Shown here: one piece after another, positions 1 through 5,600 of the stretch
Layout of the letters: each line of letters begins with the position of its first letter
Position numbering within the stretch: position 1 is the first letter of the stretch
DNA from: an uncultured Bacteroidota bacterium
GTDB lineage: Bacteria > Bacteroidota > Bacteroidia > NS11-12g > UBA955
Direction: 5' to 3'
Assembly (NCBI GenBank): GCA_903953615.1
Contig: CAJBKH010000231.1
Coordinates: forward strand, 1-5,600
Length of the DNA: 5,600 nt
Program-made: the position numbers and the translations under genes
Notes under the pieces: generated by a model
What the model was told of the DNA's origin: nothing
Databases searched by the model: none
Seen by the model: the letters and a program-made list of their open reading frames with translations, nothing else

Positions 1-1016
1 TAGATCCGCGCAAGCCTTTGTTCAACCGCGCATTAAAAGCACCCTATCCACCTGGCTCCACTTTTAAAACAGTGCAAGCTTTAATCGGTCAGCAGGAGGG
101 TGTTTTATTTCCTGACACCAAATACCCATGTCATGGGGGTTATCATATGGGCTCTTTGACTGTTGGCTGTCACCCGCATGCCTCGCCACTCGATTTGGAG
201 CACAGCATACAACAAAGTTGCAACGCGTATTATTGTTTTGTGTACCGCAGTATCTTGGACAATCCGAGATATACTAGTGTGCAGGAAGCGTATATTAAAT
301 GGACACAGTATTTAAACAGTTTTGGGATTGGTATTAAAACAGAAATTGATTTACCAGAAGAATCGCCAGGTATTGTTAAAAAGACCCAGTATTTTGAAAA
401 AGTTTTTGGTAAAAACTGGCGTTCAAGCAATGTTATTTCCTTGTCTATTGGTCAGGGTGAAATTGGCTTAACCCCATTGCAAATGGCCAATGTTGCATCG
501 GTGATTGCTAACCGGGGGTATTATTTTATTCCTCACGTAGTAAAGTCTATTGGCGATGAAAAAATGTTGCCCGAAAAATACAAGGTGAAACACAAGACAT
601 TGATTAATCCTATTTATTTCGATTCGGTAATAGCAGGTATGGCGCGTGTCTGTAAACCCGGTGGAACTGCAGGAAGAACAGGCATTGAAGGGATAACAAT
701 CTGTGCCAAAACAGGAACAGCGCAAAATCCACATGGTGCCCACCACTCTATCTTTATTGCCTTCTCTCCGCGCGAAAATCCAAAGATTGCAATTGCAGTG
801 GTAGTAGAGAATGGGGGGTATGGAGCCGATTATGCGGCCCCTATTGCCAACTTAATGATAGAACGTTATTTGGCAACAGATAAAACAAAAACAACACGAC
901 AAGATATGTTGGATCGCATGTTGAATTCGAATTTAGTGGGTTCAACCATTTACGATGCACCTAAGCCAGATTCAACTTTGAGGAAACCACTTTTACCACT
1001 AACGATTAAACCATGA
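1..1016 (+). CDS. mrdA: Penicillin-binding protein 2 (peptidoglycan D,D-transpeptidase), C-terminal part, 5' truncated by window edge
   Basis: This is the transpeptidase domain of the class B PBP of the elongasome, which cross-links peptidoglycan stem peptides in the periplasm. The frame is open from the first complete codon at position 3, so the gene starts outside the window and about 337 residues are visible. All three penicillin-binding motifs are present: SxxK as STFK (57-68, nucleophile Ser at 57-59) in the YPPGSTFK context, SxN as SCN (216-224), and KTG as KTGTAQ (708-725). A Cys/His-rich stretch (YPC...VGCHPH) lies between the first two motifs. I infer that the missing 5' part holds the membrane anchor and dimerisation domain. 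The stop codon TGA (1014-1016) overlaps the rodA ATG, implying translational coupling. In Bacteroidota this pair usually follows mreB, mreC and mreD. FtsI/PBP3 is the alternative, but the immediate rodA partner argues for PBP2. Confidence 0.95.
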   Translation, partial: DPRKPLFNRALKAPYPPGSTFKTVQALIGQQEGVLFPDTKYPCHGGYHMGSLTVGCHPHASPLDLEHSIQQSCNAYYCFVYRSILDNPRYTSVQEAYIKWTQYLNSFGIGIKTEIDLPEESPGIVKKTQYFEKVFGKNWRSSNVISLSIGQGEIGLTPLQMANVASVIANRGYYFIPHVVKSIGDEKMLPEKYKVKHKTLINPIYFDSVIAGMARVCKPGGTAGRTGIEGITICAKTGTAQNPHGAHHSIFIAFSPRENPKIAIAVVVENGGYGADYAAPIANLMIERYLATDKTKTTRQDMLDRMLNSNLVGSTIYDAPKPDSTLRKPLLPLTIKP

Positions 1017-2362
1017 ACTATAACAGACCCGAAGAAAATATTCGCATCGATTGGCTCACGGTGATCATTTATATTTTAATTGTGGGTTTTGGTGCCATGA
1101 ATATTTATTCTGCCAACAGCACCATCGATCATACGTTTATTTTCGATTTAACCATGGAGTATGGCAAACAGTTTTTATGGATTGGTGTGGCGGCTATTAT
1201 TGTATTTTTAATCTTATTACTCGACCCCAAGTTTTTTAACTTTTCGGGCTATGGTATTTATATAGTCGTTATTATTATGTTGCTCATTTTATTGGGCACG
1301 GGGGTCATCAATAAAGGGGCACAAGCATGGTTTAAAATAGGTTCTTTTAAACTGCAGCCCAGTGAGTTTGCGAAGTATGCTACTTCATTGGCTTTAGCAA
1401 AGTTCTTAGGCACTTTCGATGTGAAATTTGCGGGCAGGAAAAACATTGCCATTTGTTTTGGAATCATACTTTTACCAATGGCACTCACCTTGGCTCAGAA
1501 TGATACAGGTTCTGCATTGGTTTTTGCGAGTTTCTTTTTGGTTTTATACCGCGAAGGTTTATCGGGTTGGTATCTAGTCATCGGTTTATACATGGCAGCT
1601 TTGTTTGTGTTTACCATCTTGTTTCCATCCTTATATTTAATCTTAACCATCTTACTCATTTGCGGTACTGTCTTTTATTTCTTTAAGAAATATGCCCAAA
1701 TGTTATGGCTCAGTTTAATTGTTTTTATTTCGTCATCCATCTTTATTTTAAGTGTCGATTTTATTTTTGCCAAGGTGTTACAACCGCATCAACAACAGAG
1801 AATTTTAGTAACGCTTAACCAAGATGTAGCTGAGTATTATCCGCGCAAAGCAAAGGAGTTTAGTTTATTTAAAATAGATGCCAATCGCAAAGACAAGAAG
1901 GCTTCGAAACGCGATTATAGTTACAATGTTCGTCAATCGAAAATTAGTATTGGTGCAGGTAGATGGGTAGGCAATGGCTTTAACAATGGCACACAAACCA
2001 AAGCGAAGTTGGTGCCCGAACAACATACCGATTTTATCTTTTGCACAGTAGGCGAGGAGTATGGTTTTGTTGGTTCTACACTTTTTGTACTGGTGTATTT
2101 GTTTTTTATTGGGCGCTTGTATTACATGGCCGAGCGACAGAAGAATGTGTTCAGTAGGGTGTATGGGTATTGTACAGCATCTGTTATTTTCTTTCACTTT
2201 TTTGTGAACGTGGGCATGGCATTGGGTGTCTTGCCAGTTATAGGAATTCCATTGCCATTTATGAGTTATGGGGGTTCATCGCTCTTTAGTTTTAGCATGA
2301 TGTTATTTACCTTCTTGAAACTCGATGCGAACAGGGTGAACGAAATTTCGAGTGTTTATTAA
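1013..2362 (+). CDS. rodA: RodA, SEDS-family peptidoglycan glycosyltransferase of the elongasome
   Basis: RodA is a polytopic inner-membrane enzyme that polymerises lipid II into glycan strands in complex with PBP2. The 449-residue protein begins at an ATG overlapping the PBP2 stop (ATGA). Family landmarks, in order: GAQAWFKIG with Trp106 and LQPSEFAK (103-121), matching the conserved GA..W...G..LQPSE block; QNDTGSALVF (162-171); YNVRQSKISIG (304-314); GTQTK then VPEQHTDFIFCTVGEEYGF (326-352); and GIPLPFMSYGGSS (411-423). About ten hydrophobic segments are evident. The loop between Arg263 and Tyr304 is about 42 residues, against about 17 in the Flavobacterium-type RodA I remember. The extra part is Lys/Arg/Asp-rich (about 269-300). 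The usual DP.G.GY motif is replaced by a sequence ending RDYSYNV, and the usual GG..GKG reads GRWVGNG. Length and all other blocks are normal, and the frame is intact, so I expect a functional enzyme. FtsW is less likely because of the PBP2 linkage. Confidence 0.95.
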   Translation: MNYNRPEENIRIDWLTVIIYILIVGFGAMNIYSANSTIDHTFIFDLTMEYGKQFLWIGVAAIIVFLILLLDPKFFNFSGYGIYIVVIIMLLILLGTGVINKGAQAWFKIGSFKLQPSEFAKYATSLALAKFLGTFDVKFAGRKNIAICFGIILLPMALTLAQNDTGSALVFASFFLVLYREGLSGWYLVIGLYMAALFVFTILFPSLYLILTILLICGTVFYFFKKYAQMLWLSLIVFISSSIFILSVDFIFAKVLQPHQQQRILVTLNQDVAEYYPRKAKEFSLFKIDANRKDKKASKRDYSYNVRQSKISIGAGRWVGNGFNNGTQTKAKLVPEQHTDFIFCTVGEEYGFVGSTLFVLVYLFFIGRLYYMAERQKNVFSRVYGYCTASVIFFHFFVNVGMALGVLPVIGIPLPFMSYGGSSLFSFSMMLFTFLKLDANRVNEISSVY

Positions 2363-2380
2363 ACTTAGGTACTTTTAGAC

Positions 2381-2436
2381 TTGCACAGAAAGTTGTGCAA
2401 ACGAATCATATAGTTGCATAATAGATTGTGCAACTA
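2381..2436. repeat. Two adjacent hairpins in the convergent gap after rodA, possible bidirectional terminator
   Basis: Hairpin 1 is TTGCACA (2381-2387) paired with TGTGCAA (2394-2400), a perfect 7-bp stem with a 6-nt loop. Hairpin 2 is TAGTTGCATAA (2411-2421) paired with 2426-2436, an 11-bp stem containing one G-T pair and a 4-nt loop. The 8-mer TTGTGCAA occurs in both (2393-2400 and 2426-2433), so the left arm of hairpin 1 could pair instead with the right side of hairpin 2. They lie between the convergent rodA and nitroreductase genes, where a two-way terminator is expected. Neither strand has a clear T-tract after the stems, so a classical intrinsic terminator is not proven. Confidence 0.5.
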
Positions 2437-2467
2437 GCAAACCGTATTTGAATATTTGGAACGCTTC

Positions 2468-3043
2468 TTATTTTACAGAAATTATAAACTGTCTGAAATC
2501 TTTGCGATGGCTCTCCGTTCTCTTTTTATCCAAACCACCCAACATGAAATAGCCCATTAATACTTGGTTACTTTTTAAATTGAAATAGCTGTGCATTCCA
2601 TCACCATAAGTGCCCATGCCAGTGCTCCAGTAACCACCAGCGTTCGAAAATTGACTTAAACTTAAATACATATTTTGAACACCACAAGCCACAGCTAGTA
2701 GGTCTTCTTTCTGTTTGTTAACGCTTTCTGAATCGTGTTCGCAAACCAATACGATGGCATGTGATACTTGGGTTTGGTAAGCTTGTATTTTATCGACTTT
2801 CTTTTGGTTGAATTTTTCTGGGGGTGTGTCTTTAATAAGATTATCCAATACCAATTGCAACCAGTTTTTTAAGGCCTCATTCTTCAAAACAATAAAACGC
2901 CATGGGAAATTTAAGGTGTGGTTGGGAGCCCAACAAGCGTTTTCAATCAGGGTGTCAATAATATTATTGTCTAATTGTTGGCCATTAAATTCGTGGGGAT
3001 AATGACTCCTTCTTTCTTGTATGATTTTATTGATATTATCCAT
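2468..3043 (-). CDS. YdjA-like nitroreductase family protein (FMN-dependent NAD(P)H oxidoreductase)
   Basis: This 191-residue protein belongs to the nitroreductase superfamily. These are homodimeric cytosolic flavoproteins that pass electrons from NAD(P)H through FMN to nitroaromatics, quinones or other acceptors; the physiological substrate is not readable here. Visible landmarks: ERRS near the N-terminus (10-13), the FMN-phosphate contact; WAPNH then PWRFIVL (38-53), corresponding to the RAPDH...QPWHFFVI block of E. coli YdjA; a helix ACGVQNMYLSL (119-129); GGYWSTG (136-142); and a C-terminal GYFMLGG strand (164-170). The length is close to YdjA (about 183). It starts at ATG 3041-3043, 8 bp inside the end of the upstream EamA gene. 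There is no separate promoter space, so it is probably translated by coupling from the transporter mRNA. The region just before the ATG is only A/G-rich, without a strong Shine-Dalgarno sequence. The superfamily call is firm, the YdjA-type subfamily likely. Confidence 0.9.
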   Translation of the reverse strand: MDNINKIIQERRSHYPHEFNGQQLDNNIIDTLIENACWAPNHTLNFPWRFIVLKNEALKNWLQLVLDNLIKDTPPEKFNQKKVDKIQAYQTQVSHAIVLVCEHDSESVNKQKEDLLAVACGVQNMYLSLSQFSNAGGYWSTGMGTYGDGMHSYFNLKSNQVLMGYFMLGGLDKKRTESHRKDFRQFIISVK

Positions 3044-3992
3044 TCTTTTTCATGATTGCATGTATCACCACACTGCTTAAAATGATAGCCGTGCCGATGT
3101 AAAATTGTAAATTCAAGAATTCGTGTTCGTGTAAAATAAAAGCCGCCAAAACTATGCCGTAAACAGGCTCTAAATTGATGGCTAAATTGGCAGTAAAAGC
3201 CGTCACTTTTTTCATAGCATTTAAGTTGAGAACAAAAGCAATATTGGTGCACACCAAAGATAAAATAGCAATCCAAATAAAGTCGGCATAAGGTGATTCA
3301 ATGAACTGTGGACTTAAGGTTGTTGGCCATATGTTAAAAGTGTGGATGGGTAATACCGCTGTCCATTGACCAATAAAAGGAGTGGCGAAAACTAAAAGTA
3401 AATTCAAGAATAAAAACCCACCCGCTAATTCAGTAAAGGCCATTACCTTGGTGTCGACTTTATTGGTTATGCGCGAATTAATGGTTGAGAACAATGCTGC
3501 AACAAAAGTTGAGAATACCCCTACGATGATGGCCAACGTAAAATTGCCGCCTTCTTCACTCTCTGAAGGCGAATAATAAGCAATGATACCTATGCCTAAT
3601 AAAGCTAATAAGCCAAGTAGCATCTCTCGCTTGTCTAATTTTCTTTTGTAAATAACAGGTTCTAAAAACGAAGTAAACGTGCTAGTTAAACCAAAACAGC
3701 CGAGTGTTAAAGAGGCACTCTTTCCAATTTTAATTGATCCATAAAATGTCAACCAATGGATGGCCACTAAAACACCAATTCCTAATAAAGTGACAATGGA
3801 CTTAAATGGTGTTGCGCGCAATGATTGATAAAATTTAGGGATTAAAAAGAAGCCTAAAGCTGCTAACCACATGCGGTGCCATACCAAAGTGAAATGATCG
3901 GCACTAATAAGCTTTCCCAGAATTGCAGTGAAACCAAAAATGAAAACAGCAATGTGCAATTCCCAATAGGCTTTTTTCATTTCAGCGTTCAT
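3036..3992 (-). CDS. EamA/DMT-superfamily membrane transporter
   Basis: This is a polytopic inner-membrane protein of the drug/metabolite transporter superfamily, whose members export metabolites, amino acids or drugs. The substrate cannot be told from sequence. With the ATG at 3990-3992 it has 318 residues and about ten hydrophobic helices in two EamA repeats. Repeat 1 ends with the LTLGCFGLTSTFTSFLEPV block (about 95-113). Repeat 2 carries the matching NLEPVYGIVLAAFILHE signature (about 273-289). A hydrophilic stretch (about 207-236) separates two helices in the second half. A TTG at 3999-4001 would lengthen the frame, but it lies inside a good -7 promoter element. ATG 3990-3992 or ATG 3978-3980 (314 residues, MKKAYWELH) are therefore the credible starts; the second leaves a more normal 5' leader. 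The stop overlaps the nitroreductase start by 8 bp, so this is the first gene of a two-gene operon. Confidence 0.9.
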   Translation of the reverse strand: MNAEMKKAYWELHIAVFIFGFTAILGKLISADHFTLVWHRMWLAALGFFLIPKFYQSLRATPFKSIVTLLGIGVLVAIHWLTFYGSIKIGKSASLTLGCFGLTSTFTSFLEPVIYKRKLDKREMLLGLLALLGIGIIAYYSPSESEEGGNFTLAIIVGVFSTFVAALFSTINSRITNKVDTKVMAFTELAGGFLFLNLLLVFATPFIGQWTAVLPIHTFNIWPTTLSPQFIESPYADFIWIAILSLVCTNIAFVLNLNAMKKVTAFTANLAINLEPVYGIVLAAFILHEHEFLNLQFYIGTAIILSSVVIHAIMKKNG

Positions 3993-4132
3993 CGGATGCA
4001 AAGATAAGGACTATTAAAATGCCAATGGGAAGCATTAGTGCACAGGTTTTACCGATAGGCGCCTCCTGTAATTTTAAATTAATTTGGAAGAAAGCAACTT
4101 GTTATGCAATTTTAAAGTCTATTATATCAACC
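3993..4132. other. Divergent intergenic region between the EamA operon and the secreted-protein gene
   Basis: This 140-bp region must drive transcription both ways. It holds the minus-strand TAnnTTTG promoter near its left edge, an 8-bp palindrome AGGCGCCT (4057-4064) about mid-way, and an AT-rich tract with a one-mismatch -7 box (TTAATTTG, 4079-4086) facing the plus-strand gene. An in-frame 38-codon extension of the plus-strand gene also spans most of it. I judge that extension to be non-coding because it would displace the signal peptide. Confidence 0.45.
3999..4025 (-). promoter_or_regulatory. Bacteroidota-type promoter for the EamA-nitroreductase operon
   Basis: Read on the minus strand, TATCTTTG (4006 down to 3999) matches the phylum's -7 consensus TAnnTTTG exactly. 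A TTG at 4025-4023 is a possible -33 element, but the 16-nt spacing is shorter than the usual 19-21, so only the -7 box is convincing. Transcription would start around 3993-3995, giving a 2-5 nt leader to ATG 3992 or about 14 nt to ATG 3980. This argues against the TTG start at 4001. Confidence 0.5.
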
Positions 4133-4927
4133 ATGATTTTAGTAAAGAAAATTTGCCTGATTCTACTCTTAAGTCTCCTCGCAGTAGATGGATATGCAAG
4201 CCTACAGCGCCCCGATGTGTTGGTTGTAGGAAAGGATACTTTGCCTTTGTGGCGCAATCCTTTAGAGGGCGACCCTGTATTTATAGAGATGCGCAAATTG
4301 TTTAAAGAAACCAATTGTGCCACCGATTGTTGGCGCGGTTACGAAGCTGAATTTACTTTGCGCGACAGTCAACTTTATCTTACCAATTTAATTAGTGCTT
4401 GTTATACCGAAGATAGTTTGGTAGCGCTTTACAAAAAAACATTTCCAGAGATTCGCAATGGCATTGGAAGAAAAGTAACTTGGTTGGATTATTCCTTGTT
4501 AACTTCGCGCGGAAAAATCATCAAAATATTTCACAACCAAGCTTACCACAAAATTAACAGACGCGAAATTTACATGTATTTCAAAGCAGGGCGTTGGCAA
4601 AAATCAGATACGGTTACATATGAAGAAACCTTGGTTTTAACCATGTCTAATAACCGAGAAATGTTAGAAAATTTTATTTATTCTAAAGTTGATTGGAGCA
4701 AGTTGCCCAAAGAAAAATTACAAAAATCTACTGAGGTGAGTCTGCTTTTTTATTGGGGCAATTTTGGGAAGTCGGAGGGTATTATTGCTAGCTCAACTGA
4801 TTTAGAAGTAGCCGAGGTTATCAATGAAACCATGCGTTTAATTTCGAGCGAAATGAAAGACCACTGGTATATATGGCGAGAGAATATCACCATCACGCCC
4901 GAACGACTGAAACTATTTCTAAAATAA
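4133..4927 (+). CDS. Secreted/periplasmic protein of unknown function with possible TonB-C-like tail
   Basis: I do not recognise a characterised family. Starting at ATG 4133 the product has 264 residues and opens with a clear signal peptide: MILVKK, then a Leu/Ile-rich core, with a likely cleavage after GYA (residue 22). No lipobox Cys follows, so a periplasmic or secreted soluble protein is expected. The mature protein opens with a PDVLVVGKDTLPL...NPLE stretch. It then has CATDCWRGYEAEF (62-74), and I recall similar CWRGY-type segments in Bacteroidota hypothetical proteins. The last 80 residues (VDWSKLP, a strand-turn-strand around LLFYWGNFGKSEG, then a helix with NETMRLI) resemble the layout of a TonB C-terminal domain, but this is inference. 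The frame stays open upstream to ATG 4019, with AAGGA 8 nt before it. That start would bury the signal peptide 38 residues in, so I prefer 4133. A one-mismatch -7 box (TTAATTTG, 4079-4086) precedes it. Confidence 0.75.
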   Translation: MILVKKICLILLLSLLAVDGYASLQRPDVLVVGKDTLPLWRNPLEGDPVFIEMRKLFKETNCATDCWRGYEAEFTLRDSQLYLTNLISACYTEDSLVALYKKTFPEIRNGIGRKVTWLDYSLLTSRGKIIKIFHNQAYHKINRREIYMYFKAGRWQKSDTVTYEETLVLTMSNNREMLENFIYSKVDWSKLPKEKLQKSTEVSLLFYWGNFGKSEGIIASSTDLEVAEVINETMRLISSEMKDHWYIWRENITITPERLKLFLK

Positions 4928-4970
4928 AGTTAAAACCAAACACCTACGCTGTATAGTGGATGTAATTTGA

Positions 4971-5552
4971 TTAAAAGTCGGCCAGCACCGTATGGTATTT
5001 AAAAGAGTTGTTTTTACTTTCCCATATTTCAAAGAGGGCTCGCATTTTTTCGTCTTCTTCCATGGTTTGTAAAAGAAATTCGTATTTGAAAGATTTGTTA
5101 TAGCGCTTAAATGAGAGCATATTGTTATTGCCTAACACCATGGTGCGAGGTTCTATGTCGTTGCGTTTGAAATAGTTGAATTGTACATGAAAATTTTTGA
5201 GATGTTGCACCTCGAATCGGAATTTAAACTTCCGCCACCATTCAATGTTAATGTAGTTTTCAGAAAAGGTGATGGTTCCTTTTGTTTTTAAGGAATGGGC
5301 TAAAATAGTATGTAAAGTGGGAACAGTTAATATTAATATGCCAAGTTGTAAAGCATAGGCAGAAGGTGTATAATCTTCTAATCCGCATTGTGTTAACAAA
5401 CCTTCATAAATAAGTTCGTGTTTGTAAAAAGAAGGCGTTAAAAATCGTGAAGCGATAAATGCAAATGAATAAATCAGTAATTGAGACTTAACCACCGATT
5501 GCTTTTTTCTATACAATAATTCACATTGAATGGTAATTGGTTCAGCGCTCAT
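4971..5552 (-). CDS. Small two-helix membrane protein of unknown function, possible PH-like cytosolic domain
   Basis: I do not recognise a named family. From ATG 5550-5552 the protein has 193 residues. A short N-terminal strand-like segment (EPITIQCELLYRKK) precedes two hydrophobic helices, roughly residues 24-38 (LLIYSFAFIASRFL) and 67-86 (LQLGILILTVPTLHTILA). They are joined by a loop of about 28 residues with one Cys. The remaining roughly 105 residues are soluble and begin TKGTITFSENYINIEWW. That pattern of strand, turn and strand with a hydrophobic alternation resembles bacterial PH-like or YcxB-like domains attached to paired helices; this is inference from pattern only. An in-frame GTG at 5562-5564 would add four residues but overlaps the promoter -7 box, so ATG 5552 is preferred. 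The gene converges on its left neighbour with a 43-bp gap that shows no clear terminator. Confidence 0.75.
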   Translation of the reverse strand: MSAEPITIQCELLYRKKQSVVKSQLLIYSFAFIASRFLTPSFYKHELIYEGLLTQCGLEDYTPSAYALQLGILILTVPTLHTILAHSLKTKGTITFSENYINIEWWRKFKFRFEVQHLKNFHVQFNYFKRNDIEPRTMVLGNNNMLSFKRYNKSFKYEFLLQTMEEDEKMRALFEIWESKNNSFKYHTVLADF

Positions 5553-5563
5553 AACAAGGTTCA

Positions 5564-5594
5564 CAAATGTATTCTTTTTTTAATTTCAAGCCAA
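5564..5594 (-). promoter_or_regulatory. Bacteroidota-type promoter for the small membrane protein
   Basis: On the minus strand, TACATTTG (5571 down to 5564) is an exact match to TAnnTTTG. A TTG (5594-5592) lies 20 nt upstream, within the usual -33/-7 spacing of about 19-21. The spacer contains an A-tract. Transcription should start near 5558-5560, leaving a leader of only about 6-8 nt before ATG 5552. This supports the ATG over the GTG at 5564 and shows that the gene has its own promoter. Confidence 0.6.
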
Positions 5595-5600
5595 TAACTA

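Noticed and set aside
1865..2197. Minus-strand open frame inside rodA
   Set aside because: It lies wholly opposite conserved RodA coding sequence and its translation shows no domain or membrane pattern of its own.
2401..2467. Classical rho-independent terminator
   Set aside because: The stems are present but no T-tract follows on either strand, so only a hairpin pair is claimed.
4057..4064. AGGCGCCT palindrome as an operator
   Set aside because: A single 8-bp palindrome without a second copy or a nearby regulator gene is too weak to call.
4019..4132. In-frame 38-codon extension of the secreted-protein gene from ATG 4019, with AAGGA at a good distance
   Set aside because: It would place a clean signal peptide at residue 39 and run through the divergent promoter region; Bacteroidota rarely rely on Shine-Dalgarno sequences.
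4928..4970. Terminator between the two right-hand convergent genes
   Set aside because: I could find no convincing inverted repeat in this 43-bp gap.
1..5600. CRISPR array, tRNA/rRNA, transposase, toxin-antitoxin or phage-defence genes
   Set aside because: No regularly spaced repeats, clover-leaf sequences, terminal inverted repeats or matching protein motifs were seen; the content is cell-wall, transporter, oxidoreductase and hypothetical genes.

Overview
The window is 5.6 kb of AT-rich DNA that looks like the chromosome of a member of the Bacteroidota. Three things support this. The PBP2 and RodA sequences are of the kind I associate with that phylum, for example the Cys/His-rich stretch between the SxxK and SxN motifs of PBP2. 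Two minus-strand genes are preceded by the phylum's characteristic -7 promoter element, TAnnTTTG. Strong Shine-Dalgarno sequences are largely absent at the chosen starts. I cannot place it more precisely than phylum from sequence alone.

Layout, left to right. Positions 1-2362 hold the end of a cell-elongation operon on the plus strand: the C-terminal transpeptidase part of penicillin-binding protein 2 (mrdA, cut off by the window edge), then a complete rodA joined to it by an ATGA stop/start overlap. The two encode the transpeptidase and the SEDS glycosyltransferase that together make lateral-wall peptidoglycan. Positions 2363-2467 are a convergent intergenic gap with two hairpins that share a TTGTGCAA core. 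Positions 2468-3992 hold a two-gene minus-strand operon: an EamA/DMT-family membrane transporter, then a YdjA-like FMN nitroreductase overlapping it by 8 bp, both read from a TAnnTTTG promoter. Positions 3993-4132 are a divergent intergenic region. Positions 4133-4927 encode a secreted or periplasmic protein of unknown function with a signal peptide and a possible TonB-C-like tail. Positions 4971-5552 (minus) encode a small two-helix membrane protein with a soluble domain that may be PH-like, again behind a good TAnnTTTG promoter.

Overall this is mostly ordinary housekeeping and conserved-hypothetical content. I see no mobile element, CRISPR array, RNA gene or defence locus. The observation most worth a second look is in RodA. 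The conserved extracellular loop that normally carries the catalytic-site aspartate is expanded by roughly 25 mostly charged residues, and the adjoining Gly-Gly motif is altered. Next come the two unrecognised envelope proteins at the right-hand end and the paired hairpins after rodA.
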